From the NCBI RefSeq assembly GCF_900169785.1, contig NZ_FWER01000004.1, positions 117,019 through 181,018 of the forward strand: a DNA stretch of 64,000 nt, written 5' to 3'. The position numbers and the translations under genes were made by a program. This DNA comes from Rhizobium sullae (GTDB lineage: Bacteria > Pseudomonadota > Alphaproteobacteria > Rhizobiales > Rhizobiaceae). Below are positions 1 through 14,734 of the stretch, piece after piece (within the stretch, counting starts at the first letter, position 1; each line of letters begins with the position of its first letter). A model generated the notes under the pieces. The model did no database searches and was not told the origin of the DNA. It worked only from the letters and a program-made list of their open reading frames with translations.

Positions 1-2
1 TC

Positions 3-623
3 GACGAGCTTCTGTCCAACCGCGATGCGATCAACGACCGGCTGCTGCGCGTCGTTGATGACGCGGTGCAGCCCTGGGGTATCAAGGTCACGCGCATCGA
101 GATCAAGGACATCCGTCCACCGACCGATCTCGTCGACGCCATGGCACGGCAGATGAAGGCCGAACGTGAGAAGCGTGCCCAAATTCTGGAAGCCGAAGGT
201 TCGCGCAACGCCCAGATCCTTCGCGCCGAAGGGGCCAAGCAATCGGCGATCCTCGAAGCGGAAGGCCAGCGCGAGGCAGCGTTTCGCGAGGCGGAAGCCC
301 GGGAGCGTCTGGCCGAGGCCGAGGCCAAGGCGACAAAGATGGTCTCGGAAGCAATCGCCGCCGGCGATGTGCAGGCGATCAACTACTTCGTCGCTCAAAA
401 ATATACCGAGGCACTTACCGCGATCGGCTCGGCTTCCAATTCCAAGATTGTCATGATGCCGATGGAAGCCTCGTCCATTATCGGCTCTCTGAGCGGTATC
501 GGCGCGATCGCTAGGGAGGTCTTCGGCGACGGCAACAATCCGCCCTCCCCGCCACGTCCGCGTCAAGTGCCGTCGCGCACGAACCCGCCGGTCAATCCCT
601 TCAACCAAACCCCGGAGCGCTGA
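3..623 (+). CDS. SPFH/Band 7 (stomatin/paraslipin-like) protein, 3' part
   Basis: The reading frame is already open at the window edge, so the N-terminus (membrane anchor and most of the SPFH domain) lies outside; about 206 residues are visible. The first part carries the end of an SPFH domain ([16 protein letters not shown]). A long Ala/Glu-rich coiled coil follows, with repeated ILEAEG/ILRAEG units at visible residues about 50-120, and then a Pro-rich tail. Proteins of this family oligomerise on membranes as scaffolds and are often co-transcribed with an NfeD protein, which is what follows 3 bases later. The GTG at 66 is only an internal codon. Family assignment is firm; the physiological role is inferred. 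Confidence 0.85.
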   Translation, partial: DELLSNRDAINDRLLRVVDDAVQPWGIKVTRIEIKDIRPPTDLVDAMARQMKAEREKRAQILEAEGSRNAQILRAEGAKQSAILEAEGQREAAFREAEARERLAEAEAKATKMVSEAIAAGDVQAINYFVAQKYTEALTAIGSASNSKIVMMPMEASSIIGSLSGIGAIAREVFGDGNNPPSPPRPRQVPSRTNPPVNPFNQTPER

Positions 624-626
624 CGA

Positions 627-1082
627 ATGCTGGCACGCATCGTTGCAGAATTGGGACCATGGAGCTGGTGGATCGTGGGCCTGGTGCTGCTTGCCGCCGA
701 GATGATCGTGCCTGGCTTTTTCCTCGTCTGGATCGGGCTCGCCGCACTCGCCATAGGCGTTCTGTCGCTACTGTTTTGGGATGCCGCCTTCTGGGTCTGG
801 GAAACGCAGCTCATCCTGTTCGCTGTCCTGGCCGTTGCCGCGACACTCCTCGGCCGCCGGCTAACGCTTCGCCATAATGTGACTGACGAGCCCTTCCTCA
901 ATCAGCGGGGCGCAAGTCTCGTCGGCCGAACGGCAACGCTCTCGGAACCGATCGCCGAAGGCCGCGGCCGCATTCGCCTCGATGATACGATCTGGCGGGT
1001 GACAGGCCCGAACCTCCCGGCCGGAACGCAGGTGAAGGTGGTCGCAAGCAATGGCCGCGACCTGACGGTCGAGCCGCTCTAA
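627..1082 (+). CDS. NfeD family membrane protein
   Basis: This 151-residue protein has two or three hydrophobic segments in the N-terminal half (about residues 8-75, beginning WSWWIVGLVLLAAEMI). A soluble C-terminal part of about 60 residues contains GRTATLSEPI and VKVVASNGRDLTVEPL, typical of the OB-fold NfeD C-terminal domain. It starts 3 bases after the SPFH gene, so the two are almost certainly one operon. NfeD and SPFH partners are thought to work together in membrane microdomain or membrane protein quality control. The length matches the short (YbbJ-type) NfeD class without the serine protease domain. Confidence 0.85.
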   Translation: MLARIVAELGPWSWWIVGLVLLAAEMIVPGFFLVWIGLAALAIGVLSLLFWDAAFWVWETQLILFAVLAVAATLLGRRLTLRHNVTDEPFLNQRGASLVGRTATLSEPIAEGRGRIRLDDTIWRVTGPNLPAGTQVKVVASNGRDLTVEPL

Positions 1083-2081
1083 TCAGGCGACGCCGATCCG
1101 CAAGAGATCGTGAAAATGCACCAGGCCCGCCGGTCTGTTGTCGTCATCGATGACGATCAGTGCGCCGATTTGATACTGCTCCAGCAATGCCAGCGCGCTT
1201 GTTGCAAGCGCCGTCGGCTTCACGGTCTTCGGCGTGCGCGTCATGATATCGTCGACGCAAAGCTCGGACAGATTGCGTGTAAGGTTGCGGGCAATGTCCC
1301 CCTCGGTAACGATGCCGCAGAGCCGCCCGTCTTCCTCTAGAACGCCGACGCAGCCAAAATGCTTGCGCGACAGCACTTGGATCGCCTCCGGCATTGGCGT
1401 CCCCTTCGGCACCAGCGGCACGCGCTCGCCAGTGTGCATGACGTCGCCGACATGCGTCAGGCTGGCGCCGAGCTTTCCGCCCGGATGGAAGACATGGAAA
1501 TCCCGCGCCGTGAAACCGCGCGCTTCAAGCAACGCGATCGCCAGCGCATCCCCGAGGGCGAGTTGCATCAATGTCGATGTCGTTGGCGCAAGCCCGTTCG
1601 GGCAGGCTTCCTGTTCGTTCGGGATCAGCAATACGATGTCAGATGCTGTCGCCAGCGACGAGCGCTCGCTGCACGTGAGCGCGATCAAAGGAATGGAGAA
1701 TCGGCGTGTATAGGCAATGATGCTGCGCAGTTCTGCGCTTTCGCCGCCTTTGGATATGGCGAGGACAAGATCGTCCCTCGCGATCATCCCGAGGTCGCCG
1801 TGATTGGCCTCCGCGGCGTGAACGAAAAACGCCGGCGTGCCCGTCGAAGCAAGAGTAGCCGCCAATTTTGTACCAATGTGCCCGCTTTTGCCGACACCAG
1901 TCACGATGACTCGGCCGCTAATGCCGCCGATCGTCTCAACCGCTTGAGAAAAGGGCTCAGACAGGCCGTCGTTCAAGGCGCGTTCCAGCGCCTCAAGGCC
2001 GCGTCTCTCCGTCTCGATCGTCCGCTTGGCGGATTCGAGCACACTGTTTTCAACAAGTTTGACCGCTTTCCTCATGGCCAT
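1083..2081 (-). CDS. kdsD: Arabinose-5-phosphate isomerase (KpsF/GutQ family)
   Basis: The 332-residue protein has an N-terminal SIS sugar-isomerase domain at about residues 45-180, with VTGVGKSGHIGTKLAATLASTGTPAFF and a Ser-rich phosphosugar loop. Two CBS motifs follow at about 215-325 (VGVLEEDGRLCGIVTEGDIAR and GALIVIDDDNRPAGLVHFHDLL). This is the usual KdsD/KpsF architecture and length. The enzyme interconverts ribulose-5-phosphate and arabinose-5-phosphate, the first step of Kdo synthesis for lipopolysaccharide or capsule. It converges on nfeD and ends one base after it. The ATG at 2075 is an alternative start two codons in. A sugar-specific paralogue role cannot be excluded. Confidence 0.85.
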   Translation of the reverse strand: MAMRKAVKLVENSVLESAKRTIETERRGLEALERALNDGLSEPFSQAVETIGGISGRVIVTGVGKSGHIGTKLAATLASTGTPAFFVHAAEANHGDLGMIARDDLVLAISKGGESAELRSIIAYTRRFSIPLIALTCSERSSLATASDIVLLIPNEQEACPNGLAPTTSTLMQLALGDALAIALLEARGFTARDFHVFHPGGKLGASLTHVGDVMHTGERVPLVPKGTPMPEAIQVLSRKHFGCVGVLEEDGRLCGIVTEGDIARNLTRNLSELCVDDIMTRTPKTVKPTALATSALALLEQYQIGALIVIDDDNRPAGLVHFHDLLRIGVA

Positions 2082-2219
2082 GCGTTAGCGCTTTTCATTT
2101 AAGGTGTCCACCCATGCCGCTTTGCAACCTGTGAACAGAGCGCTGTAGCCGAAACGAATGATTAACCACAAGGCTTTACGTTCGGGTAACAAATTGAGCA
2201 TGCCACGCGCGGAATCCGG

Positions 2220-3803
2220 ATGGCCAAGGAAAATGAGACGAGCAGTTTGACGCCGCTCCGCGCGACGCGTTTTGCCGTGTCTTCTATCGTTCTCTGCGCT
2301 GTGTTTCTTCCACCTGGCCCTGGGTTTGCTCAGTCCACGCAGAGCAGCATCAGCAGCGGCACATCCGGCTATTCGTCTGCATCCAGTTCGCAGCCGTATA
2401 GCGGTTCCTCGAATGCACAGCAGTCTTTTCCCGCCGGCAATGGCGCAGTCGATGATAGCGATATAGCAAATCCTTCCAACGATGAATTAATCAGCGGCAC
2501 CTCATCCAACTCAGGTCAACAAGCCGGAACATCAACAACAGCCGGGGCAACGAATCAGGATCCGTCCGATGAAACGACCGGCTCCATCCTCGATGAGGAG
2601 ATACGCCGCCTGAACACCCGCGAACCAGCGGTCGATGACAGGAGGGCGCCACGGAAACTGGAGGAAACCCTCTCGGCCCAGGAGACGGCGGGCATCCACG
2701 TCGGCACCTTCGTACTGCGCCCCTCCGTTACCCAGTCGATCAATACCGAAACCACGAAGGACGGCAGCACGAAGGAAACCCGTGCTTTCCTCGAAACCGA
2801 TGCCTACGCAACACTGACCTCCGATTGGGCGCTGCATCAGCTCCTCATCACCAGCCAGGGCACATGGCAGCAGAATATCAGCGGTAGCGGCGAAGAGCAG
2901 CCCGCCTTCGACATCGACGGCGACCTTCGCCTCGACCTGCATGACGACACGGTCGCGCATATCAAGGGCGGATACCGGTTCTATCGCGAGGACACCGACG
3001 ATCCCGACGCAATCGCCGATGCCGAGCAGCAATCGGACGTGCAGGAGTTTTCGGCGGGCGCATCCGTCGAGCGCGATTTCGGGATCTTGCGCGGTACCGC
3101 AGCACTCGATCTGACACGGACGATCTACTCCGACGCCGTGCTTTCGAACGGCACGAGGGTCTCGCTCAGCGACCGCAACCAGACGTCAGGCACATTGCGG
3201 ACCCGCGTCGGCTACGAGCTTTCGCCCGCACTCATTCCCTTCATCGAGGCCTCCATCGGCACAACGGTCTACGATGAAACGCGGGATTCGGCAGGCTTTG
3301 CACGCTCCGGCGACAGCTACGGTGTCATAGCCGGCGTCGAAATCGATCTCGGAGAAAAGCTGAAAGGCGAAGTCGGTCTCGGCTACGAAACTGCAACCTT
3401 TGATGATAGCCGCCTCGACTCGATCGACACCGCAACCGTCGACGCAAACCTCCTCTGGTCGCCGCTGCGTGGAACCGACGTTCGTTTTGATCTATCGACC
3501 AGCATCCAACCTTCAACGACGGCTGGTCAGAGCGGTTATATCTCGCACGTGCTGACGACGGCGATCACGCATCAGCTGCGCGACAATCTTCAAGCAACGG
3601 TGCTGGGTGGGGTGACTTTGCGGGACTATCCGTCCGGCGGCAGCAGCGACGAGACGGTCTACACCGCGAGCGGCGGATTGACCTGGAACATCAACCGCTA
3701 TCTCGATTTCACCAGCACGCTGGGATACGAGCTGACGACGCGGGATGTAGGCGCCGACTCGCAGCAATGGCGAGCCGGCGTCGGTCTCAAGCTGAAACGC
3801 TAG
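2220..3803 (+). CDS. Outer membrane beta-barrel protein
   Basis: The 527-residue protein starts with a hydrophobic signal-like segment (about residues 17-37, ending GPGFAQ). A long Ser/Gly/Asn/Thr-rich low-complexity stretch (about 38-120) leads into about 370 residues of alternating amphipathic strands. Repeated aromatic-flanked segments (GGYRFYRED, VGYELSPALIPFIEASIG, GLGYETATF, LGYELTTRD) end in AGVGLKLKR, as expected for a barrel of the OMP_b-brl_2/DUF2320 type known from rhizobia. It probably sits in the outer membrane; the ligand is unknown. It converges on galU with a 2-base gap. Confidence 0.7.
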   Translation: MAKENETSSLTPLRATRFAVSSIVLCAVFLPPGPGFAQSTQSSISSGTSGYSSASSSQPYSGSSNAQQSFPAGNGAVDDSDIANPSNDELISGTSSNSGQQAGTSTTAGATNQDPSDETTGSILDEEIRRLNTREPAVDDRRAPRKLEETLSAQETAGIHVGTFVLRPSVTQSINTETTKDGSTKETRAFLETDAYATLTSDWALHQLLITSQGTWQQNISGSGEEQPAFDIDGDLRLDLHDDTVAHIKGGYRFYREDTDDPDAIADAEQQSDVQEFSAGASVERDFGILRGTAALDLTRTIYSDAVLSNGTRVSLSDRNQTSGTLRTRVGYELSPALIPFIEASIGTTVYDETRDSAGFARSGDSYGVIAGVEIDLGEKLKGEVGLGYETATFDDSRLDSIDTATVDANLLWSPLRGTDVRFDLSTSIQPSTTAGQSGYISHVLTTAITHQLRDNLQATVLGGVTLRDYPSGGSSDETVYTASGGLTWNINRYLDFTSTLGYELTTRDVGADSQQWRAGVGLKLKR

Positions 3804-3805
3804 CC

Positions 3806-4693
3806 TCAAAGGCCTTTCAGCAGTGCCTTGAAACCGTCTTCGACGGTCGGGCGAATATCCGCACGTTCGAGTGCGAACGCCACGTTGGCCAGGATGAAAC
3901 CATCCTTCGCGCCGCAGTCGTAGGTCGTGCCACGGAAGTGGTAGCCTGCAAAATCCTGTTCCTTGAGCAACTTCAGCATGCCGTCGGTCAGCTGGATTTC
4001 ATTGCCGGCACCGCGCTCCTGCGTCTCGAGGATCTTGAAGATTTCCGGCTGCAGAATGTAGCGGCCGTTGATGAAGAAGTTGGAGGGTGCAGTGCCTTTG
4101 GCTGGCTTTTCGACCATACCAGTGATGCGGAAACCCTCGCCGATCGGTTCGCCCGCTCCCACGATGCCGTATCTGTGCGCCTGCTCCGGATCGCACTCTT
4201 CAACGGCGATGATGTTGCCACCGCTCTGGGCATAGAGATCGATCATGCCCTTCATGCAGCCCTTGCCTTCCACCTTCATGATCATGTCCGGCAGCAGCAG
4301 GGCGAAAGGTTCGTCGCCGACGATCTCTCGGGCGCACCATACGGCGTGGCCGAGGCCGAGCGGCTCCTGCTGACGTGTGAAGCTGACCGTGCCTGCTTTC
4401 GGAAGCTGATTGGCGAGCAGCGTCATTTCCGCCTGCTTGCTGCGTTCCTTCAGCGTTTGCTCGAGTTCGAAATGAATGTCGAAATAGTCTTCGATGATAT
4501 GCTTGTTGCGGCCCGTCACGAAAACGAAGTGTTCAATGCCGGCTTCGAGCGCCTCGTCGATCACATACTGGATGATCGGTTTATCGACGACAGTCAGCAT
4601 TTCCTTCGGAACGGCTTTGGTGGCCGGGAGGAACCGTGTCCCCAAACCTGCAACCGGAAATACCGCTTTACGAACTTTTTTCTGCTGTCCCAC
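3806..4693 (-). CDS. galU: UTP-glucose-1-phosphate uridylyltransferase
   Basis: The 295-residue protein has the nucleotidyltransferase signature [12 protein letters not shown] at residues 16-27, [16 protein letters not shown] just after it, and EKPAKG near residue 165, all diagnostic of bacterial GalU. It makes UDP-glucose from UTP and glucose-1-phosphate, the donor for exopolysaccharide, LPS and cyclic glucans in rhizobia (called exoN when exo-linked). The start is GTG at 4693, chosen because a strong AGGAGG ribosome site lies 5 bases upstream. No exo genes are adjacent, so this looks like the housekeeping copy. Confidence 0.95.
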   Translation of the reverse strand: MGQQKKVRKAVFPVAGLGTRFLPATKAVPKEMLTVVDKPIIQYVIDEALEAGIEHFVFVTGRNKHIIEDYFDIHFELEQTLKERSKQAEMTLLANQLPKAGTVSFTRQQEPLGLGHAVWCAREIVGDEPFALLLPDMIMKVEGKGCMKGMIDLYAQSGGNIIAVEECDPEQAHRYGIVGAGEPIGEGFRITGMVEKPAKGTAPSNFFINGRYILQPEIFKILETQERGAGNEIQLTDGMLKLLKEQDFAGYHFRGTTYDCGAKDGFILANVAFALERADIRPTVEDGFKALLKGL

Positions 4694-4895
4694 GTAGACC
4701 TCCTAGGGGGCTGGATCGCTTTTACACTCAAGCTATTTAGGGTGAACTAGATTAGAATCGCTACCGTTTTGCAAAGGATGACGGGAGAAGCCGGTCATGG
4801 TAAAGAATTTGTTGACTCCGTTCCGGTAGTGTCGGGTTTGGCCGGAAACCGCAACTCCGCCGCACGTGTAACGAAGATGACGGATACGACTGCCG

Positions 4896-6119
4896 ATGGC
4901 CCAGAATCGCAAATACTCCCTTCATGGTCTTGCTCTCGCCCTCATTGTGACCGCTTCCGCAGGTCTGGCTCCCCATAACGCGGCTGCCGACCAGCGGTTC
5001 CAGAAGTGGATCGCGGACTTTTACCAAACTGCCGCGCAAAATGGCATCAGCAAGGCAACCTACCGGAAAGCTTTCGCAGGCGTGACTGAACCGGACCCAA
5101 CAGTCCTTGAAAAGGCGGCCTATCAGCCGGAATTCAGGGCCAAGATTTGGGACTATGTAGACTCCCGCGTGAACCCCTATACAGCCGAGATCGGCCGCAA
5201 AATGGCCGCAAAGCATGCGGCAACCCTTACCGCGATCGAACGGCATTTTGGCGTCGACAAGAACATCATTCTGGCGATCTGGTCGATGGAATCAAATTAT
5301 GGCGCCGTGCTCCAAAAGGACGACCGCCTACACTACGTGCCGCGCGCGCTGGCGACCCTTGCCTACGCGGACGACCGCCGCGCCAAATACGCCAAGAAGC
5401 AGCTCGTCGCCGCGCTGAAGATTCTGCAGAACGGCGATATCTCGGCCGATGGCATGACGGGATCCTGGGCAGGCGCCATGGGCCATACGCAGTTCATCCC
5501 GACAAGCTATCTGCTCTATGCGGTCGATGCCGACCGCAACGGTCATCGCGACATATGGAATTCCGTGCCGGACGCGCTTGCGACCTCCGCTAATCTTCTC
5601 GCAAAGAACGGCTGGGACACCGGCAGAACATGGGGCTACGAAGTCTCGGTTCCGGCGAGCCTGGCAAAGCAGGCCGGTAAGACGCATACGATCGCGCAGT
5701 GGGCAGCGATGGGCGTCACCCGCCCCAACGGCAAGGGTTTCCGCGACGGCTCAACAAGGGCCGTGCTGAAGATGCCGGCCGGCGCCGGCGGTCCCGGCTT
5801 CCTGATGACCGCGAACTTTTTCACCATCAAGAGGTACAATGCTTCCGACAGCTACGCGCTCGCCGTCGGTTTGCTTGCTGATGAAATCGCCGGTTATGGC
5901 GGCGTGAAGCAGCGTTGGCCGCGCCCGGACGGCACGCTCGACATGAAGGAAAAATTCGAGCTGCAAAATCGCTTGAAGACGCTCGGCTATTACAATGGCG
6001 AGGTCGACGGCAATTTCGGTTCAGGTTCGAAAGCCGCGATCTCGGCTGTTCAGGAACGCCTCGGCATGCAGGCCGATGGCGAACCTTCGCTCCCCCTCCT
6101 GAACGCGCTCCGGCGCTAG
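4896..6119 (+). CDS. Lytic murein transglycosylase, MltB family
   Basis: The 407-residue protein has a signal peptide (about residues 1-31, LALALIVTASAGLAPHNAAA). An SLT_2 transglycosylase domain follows at about 35-330, with the catalytic glutamate E132 in IWSMESNYG and the later motif GSWAGAMGHTQFIPTSYL. A C-terminal peptidoglycan-binding domain at about 340-405 reads LKTLGYYNGEVDGNFG. It should cleave the MurNAc-GlcNAc bond in the periplasm, giving 1,6-anhydro products. Unlike E. coli MltB it shows no lipobox, so it is probably soluble. The ribosome site before ATG 4896 is weak. Confidence 0.9.
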   Translation: MAQNRKYSLHGLALALIVTASAGLAPHNAAADQRFQKWIADFYQTAAQNGISKATYRKAFAGVTEPDPTVLEKAAYQPEFRAKIWDYVDSRVNPYTAEIGRKMAAKHAATLTAIERHFGVDKNIILAIWSMESNYGAVLQKDDRLHYVPRALATLAYADDRRAKYAKKQLVAALKILQNGDISADGMTGSWAGAMGHTQFIPTSYLLYAVDADRNGHRDIWNSVPDALATSANLLAKNGWDTGRTWGYEVSVPASLAKQAGKTHTIAQWAAMGVTRPNGKGFRDGSTRAVLKMPAGAGGPGFLMTANFFTIKRYNASDSYALAVGLLADEIAGYGGVKQRWPRPDGTLDMKEKFELQNRLKTLGYYNGEVDGNFGSGSKAAISAVQERLGMQADGEPSLPLLNALRR

Positions 6120-6199
6120 AAAGGAAAAATCCGCGACATAGATTTCATGAGAGTGGACGCCTGCGTCCCCTCCATGCGAAAATGTCGCGAGAGGTGGGC

Positions 6200-7408
6200 A
6201 TGACGATGCGTAGATCGGGTAAGAGGCTGAAATCGGGCTGGAGGGCGCTTCTATCCGCCGTTCTGGTGTTTTCTTTCGGCATCACAGCTCCCGTCGATTT
6301 CGCCGATGCCCAAGAGCGCTACTATTACCGCCGCTCGATCTTCGATTTCTTCCTCGGACGCCGTTATATCGATGAATATCCAGCCGCCCCCGAGGTCCGG
6401 CGCGCCCCGCAGCGTCAGCGTAGACGCACTACAGTCGCACCCAAGACGGTTGCTACTCCGCGGCCCGCAGCGCCGGTTCCCCAGGAACCCGTGGTCCAGA
6501 AGCTCGAGAACGCACAAAAAATCCTGATCGTCGGCGATTTCCTTGCGAGCGGCCTCGGCGACGGCATGATGGAAGCCTTCAAGGCTTCACCCGGCGTCGT
6601 CGTCGAAGCCCGGGGCAACGTTGCTTCCGGCTTGGTGCGCGACGACTATTACGATTGGCCCGAACAGCTCTTGAAAATGATGGACGAACTGAAGCCGGCG
6701 ATGGTCGTCGTCATGATCGGCGCCAACGACCGGCAGCAGATGGCAATCGGCGGCACCAAGGAGAAGTTCCGCACGGACGCCTGGTATGGCGAATATCAGA
6801 AGCGCGTGCTGAACTTCGGCAAGGAAATAACCAACCGCAAGATACCATTGCTTTGGGTCGGCTTGCCCGCCTTCGAATCACCCTCGATGACGGCCGACGC
6901 CGTTCAGATGAACCAGCTCTATCGCAAGCAGGTCGAAACCATCGGCGGTGAGTTCGTCGATATCTGGGATGGCTTTGTAGACGAGAACGGACAGTTCGTC
7001 GTTACCGGTTCCGACATCAATGGCCAGCAGGTGCGCCTGCGCACGTCGGACGGCATCAATTTGACACAGGCCGGACGCCGCAAGGTGGCCTTCTACGTGG
7101 AAAAGCCGGCCCGTCGTCTTCTCGGCACGCAGGCAAGCCCCGACCTCATGCGCCTCGACACAAGCAATCTGCCCCATCTAGGGCTGCCGTCGGATCCGGC
7201 CGCGCATACACAGCCGATCAGCCTTTCGGATCCCAATCTCGACGGAGGCACCGAGCTCCTCGGCGGCAGGCAGCCTCCGGTCACGCTGACGAGGTCGCCG
7301 CGAGACATGCTGGTGCACGACGGCCAGATGGAACCGGCGCCGGCAGGACGCGTGGACGACTACAGCCTTCCGGCCTCGAAAGTACCGAAGCAGGTCTCGG
7401 CCAAATAA
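6200..7408 (+). CDS. DUF459 SGNH-like periplasmic protein
   Basis: From the ATG at 6200 (GAGAGGTG ribosome site 4 bases upstream) the protein has 402 residues. It has a cleavable signal (WRALLSAVLVFSFGITAP...ADA, about 13-35), a Pro/Arg-rich linker and an SGNH fold of the DUF459 type at about 105-310 (KILIVGDFLASGLGDG, VVVMIGANDRQQM, DGINLTQAGRRK). The tail is disordered. Canonical SGNH hydrolases have Ser in GDS and His in DxxH; here the positions read GDF and DGIN, so catalysis is doubtful. It lies 80 bases after the transglycosylase, so a cell-wall-related role is possible but inferred. Confidence 0.75.
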   Translation: MTMRRSGKRLKSGWRALLSAVLVFSFGITAPVDFADAQERYYYRRSIFDFFLGRRYIDEYPAAPEVRRAPQRQRRRTTVAPKTVATPRPAAPVPQEPVVQKLENAQKILIVGDFLASGLGDGMMEAFKASPGVVVEARGNVASGLVRDDYYDWPEQLLKMMDELKPAMVVVMIGANDRQQMAIGGTKEKFRTDAWYGEYQKRVLNFGKEITNRKIPLLWVGLPAFESPSMTADAVQMNQLYRKQVETIGGEFVDIWDGFVDENGQFVVTGSDINGQQVRLRTSDGINLTQAGRRKVAFYVEKPARRLLGTQASPDLMRLDTSNLPHLGLPSDPAAHTQPISLSDPNLDGGTELLGGRQPPVTLTRSPRDMLVHDGQMEPAPAGRVDDYSLPASKVPKQVSAK

Positions 7409-7411
7409 GCT

Positions 7412-7939
7412 TCAGCCCTTCGGCTGAGCGACAATGCGAAGGTAGATGAAATTTTCGTGACGCTCGCCTTCGAACTCGAAGTAGGTCGAGCCCCGCCTTT
7501 CAAAGCCCTGCCGTTCATAGAACTGGATAGCGTGGGCGTTCTGATGGTTGACGGCCAGCCATATGTGCGTCGCGCTACGCCTGGCCGAGAGGAGGTCTGC
7601 CTCCCGCAGCAATTCGGCACCGATGCCCTTTCCGATGAAGTGCTCTTGGACATAGAGTGTGACGACCTGTGTCGTGACGTCGGAAAGCTCCGGACACGGC
7701 GCATCGAAATCGAGACGCAGATAACCGACAAGATGTCCGTCGATCTCGCACAGGATGAAATACTGGGTGTCAGCGGCCAGGTGAGGCCGGAAATTCTCTG
7801 CCGTGAACTGTGTCAGCACATAATCTGAAAGCGCCTGACGGATTCCCCTCCTGGCATAGGTGTGCAGCCAGACCTGGGTCGTCAGGGCTGCTACATTCGC
7901 CGCATCGTCCGGCAAAGCTTTCCGAAAGCTCATAGTCAT
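7412..7939 (-). CDS. GNAT family N-acetyltransferase
   Basis: The 175-residue protein matches the single GNAT domain length. The acetyl-CoA loop is visible as [18 protein letters not shown] at about residues 94-111, followed by [24 protein letters not shown], the typical beta5/alpha4 block. The substrate cannot be read from sequence. It converges on the DUF459 gene with only 3 bases between stops. The C-terminal end contains a small CAGCCC/GGCTGA hairpin that could serve as a termination signal for either side. Confidence 0.85.
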   Translation of the reverse strand: MTMSFRKALPDDAANVAALTTQVWLHTYARRGIRQALSDYVLTQFTAENFRPHLAADTQYFILCEIDGHLVGYLRLDFDAPCPELSDVTTQVVTLYVQEHFIGKGIGAELLREADLLSARRSATHIWLAVNHQNAHAIQFYERQGFERRGSTYFEFEGERHENFIYLRIVAQPKG

Positions 7940-8051
7940 TAAGCGCTCAGCATGGCCAAATCAGCAGTTTGCCCTACAGACTGCTCAATAGATCAACCGC
8001 CCACAACCTCTTGCGAGCGGTCCATGTCATGTTCGGCTTCAAGCGACAGCA

Positions 8052-9506
8052 TCAGCCCGGCAGAACCGTGGAGCCCATCAGCGCCTCATCGATCGCGCGT
8101 GCTGCCTGGCGGCCTTCGCGGATCGCCCAGACGACCAGCGACTGGCCGCGGCGGACATCGCCTGCCGTCCACAGCTTGTCGACGGAGGTCTTGTAGTCCT
8201 TGTCGTTGGCAACGACATTGGTCGAGCCGCGGCGGTCGGTGTTGAGCGTCAGCTTGCCATCGAGATCCTTGAGCACGCTGTCGGTGAACGGGCCGCGGAA
8301 ACCGATGGCGATAAAGGCGAGATCCGCCTTGATGACGAATTCCGTGCCGGGAACCGGCTTGCGGCGCTCATCGACTTCACAGCACTTCACACCTGTCAGC
8401 ACGCCATCCTCGCCGATGAATTCCAGCGTCGCGACCTGGAACTCGCGGACGGCGCCTTCGGCCTGCGAGGAGGACGTGCGCATCTTCGTTGCCCAGAACG
8501 GCCAGACGGCGAGCTTGTCTTCCTTCTCCGGCGGCTGCGGACGAATGTCGAGCTGTGTGACCTTGACGGCGCCCTGACGGAAGGCCGTGCCGACACAGTC
8601 CGAAGCGGTATCACCGCCGCCGACGACGACCACATGCTTGGCGCCCGCCAGGATCGGATCTGACGCCCAGCCGACACTGTCAATATTTTCGCGGCCGACG
8701 CGCTTGTTCTGCTGCACGAGGTAAGGCATCGCGTCGTGGACGCCGGCAAGTTCGATGCCGGGGATGCCCGCTTCGCGCGGCGTTTCGGAGCCGCCACAAT
8801 AAAGCACCGCATCGTAATCCGACAGCAGTTGCTCGACCTTCAGATCGACGCCGACATTAACGCCGCAATGGAAGGTGACGCCCTCGCCCTTCATTTGCTC
8901 AACACGACGGTCGATGAAATTCTTCTCCATCTTGAAGTCCGGAATGCCGTAGCGCAACAGGCCGCCCGGCCGGCTCTCGCGCTCGTAGACATGGACCTCA
9001 TGGCCGGCGCGGCCGAGCTGCTGGGCGGCCGCCATACCAGCGGGACCGGAGCCGATGACCGCGACCTTCTTGCCCGTATGGACCGTTGCCGGCTGCGGAC
9101 GGATGAAGCCGAGCTCGTAAGCCTTGTCGGCAATCGCCTGCTCGACCGTCTTGATCGCAACCGGCGCATCTTCAAGGTTCAGCGTGCAGGCCTCCTCGCA
9201 GGGCGCCGGGCAGACACGGCCGGTGAACTCCGGGAAGTTGTTGGTCGAATGCAGGTTCTGGATCGCCGCTTCCCAGTTGTTGTTGTAAACGAGGTCGTTC
9301 CAGTCCGGAATCTGGTTGTGGATCGGGCAGCCGGTCGGGCCATGACAATAGGGAATGCCACAGTCCATGCAGCGGGCGGCCTGTTTCTGCACTTCCGGGT
9401 CCGACATCGGGATCGTGAATTCGCGGAAATGCCGGATGCGATCCGACGCCGGCTGATACTTCGCTACCTGCCGGTCGATTTCCAGAAACCCTGTGACCTT
9501 ACCCAT
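8052..9506 (-). CDS. gltD: Glutamate synthase (NADPH) small subunit
   Basis: The 484-residue protein starts at ATG 9506 (GAGGG ribosome site), not at the longer in-frame start at 9536. N-terminal cysteines C46, C49, C54 and C60 ([15 protein letters not shown]) and a second group CPAPCEEAC bind 4Fe-4S clusters. An FAD Rossmann motif ([16 protein letters not shown], about 148-163) and an NADPH motif ([14 protein letters not shown], about 290) follow. The subunit passes electrons from NADPH to GltB for glutamate synthesis from glutamine and 2-oxoglutarate. It is the last gene of the gltB - small ORF - gltD operon. Confidence 0.96.
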   Translation of the reverse strand: MGKVTGFLEIDRQVAKYQPASDRIRHFREFTIPMSDPEVQKQAARCMDCGIPYCHGPTGCPIHNQIPDWNDLVYNNNWEAAIQNLHSTNNFPEFTGRVCPAPCEEACTLNLEDAPVAIKTVEQAIADKAYELGFIRPQPATVHTGKKVAVIGSGPAGMAAAQQLGRAGHEVHVYERESRPGGLLRYGIPDFKMEKNFIDRRVEQMKGEGVTFHCGVNVGVDLKVEQLLSDYDAVLYCGGSETPREAGIPGIELAGVHDAMPYLVQQNKRVGRENIDSVGWASDPILAGAKHVVVVGGGDTASDCVGTAFRQGAVKVTQLDIRPQPPEKEDKLAVWPFWATKMRTSSSQAEGAVREFQVATLEFIGEDGVLTGVKCCEVDERRKPVPGTEFVIKADLAFIAIGFRGPFTDSVLKDLDGKLTLNTDRRGSTNVVANDKDYKTSVDKLWTAGDVRRGQSLVVWAIREGRQAARAIDEALMGSTVLPG

Positions 9507-9525
9507 ATTTTCGTCCCTCATCATC

Positions 9526-9699
9526 TTAAAGCCCAAGACCCAAAGGCCCCCAGTACCTGTAGGCCAGTCCCATGACTGCGCCCAGGGCTATGAATTCCGT
9601 TTCAAGGCCGCCGGCGGCAAAAGAGGCGCCGGCGGAAACTGCAACGGCGAGGCACAGAGAGATGAAGGAATGAAGCAGCGAAAACCGATTTTTCATCAT
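9526..9699 (-). CDS. Small hydrophobic protein between gltB and gltD
   Basis: The ORF encodes 57 residues from ATG 9699, which has GGAAAG 4 bases upstream; a longer start at 9714 has GGAGG with no spacing and is less likely. The sequence has two hydrophobic segments (LLHSFISLCLAVAVSAGASFA and IALGAVMGLAYRYWGPLGLGL), so it is probably a small inner-membrane or exported protein. It lies 64 bases after gltB and 19 bases before gltD on the same strand, which implies co-transcription. I do not recognise a family. The reading frame may be real or a spacer ORF. Confidence 0.55.
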   Translation of the reverse strand: MMKNRFSLLHSFISLCLAVAVSAGASFAAGGLETEFIALGAVMGLAYRYWGPLGLGL

Positions 9700-9763
9700 C
9701 GTTCTTTCCAGCATCCTCCATGCCGCTCGTCAGAGCAGTGACAGATCTACCGATTTAGAGCAC

Positions 9764-14485
<4,722 letters not shown>

Positions 14486-14671
14486 CTTTCCCTCCTGTCA
14501 AAGCCCGCGAGCGGGCGTCTCTTCGTCGCCCGCCACCCTTGATACTGGGGTCGACGCGTGACAGCGCTTGTTGCATTATCGAAGATCCGGTCGCGTTGAC
14601 CCGCTAAAGCAAGCCGCCGCGCTCCGCGCCTGCCAGTCGCCTCCGCGCTGCCAAGGCTGCGCTTGAGTGGA

Positions 14672-14700
14672 CTATAGCGTGAAACCCTGCAAAGGTCAGG
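14672..14700 (-). promoter_or_regulatory. Candidate sigma70 promoter of gltB
   Basis: On the minus strand CCTGAC (-35) is separated by 17 bases from CTATAG (-10), close to the alphaproteobacterial housekeeping consensus CTTGAC-N17-CTATAT. Transcription would start near 14664 and give a leader of about 180 bases before gltB. Confidence 0.5.
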
Positions 14701-14734
14701 GCTTTCGGCGCCTCTTCGGCCGTAAAGGCCAAAA

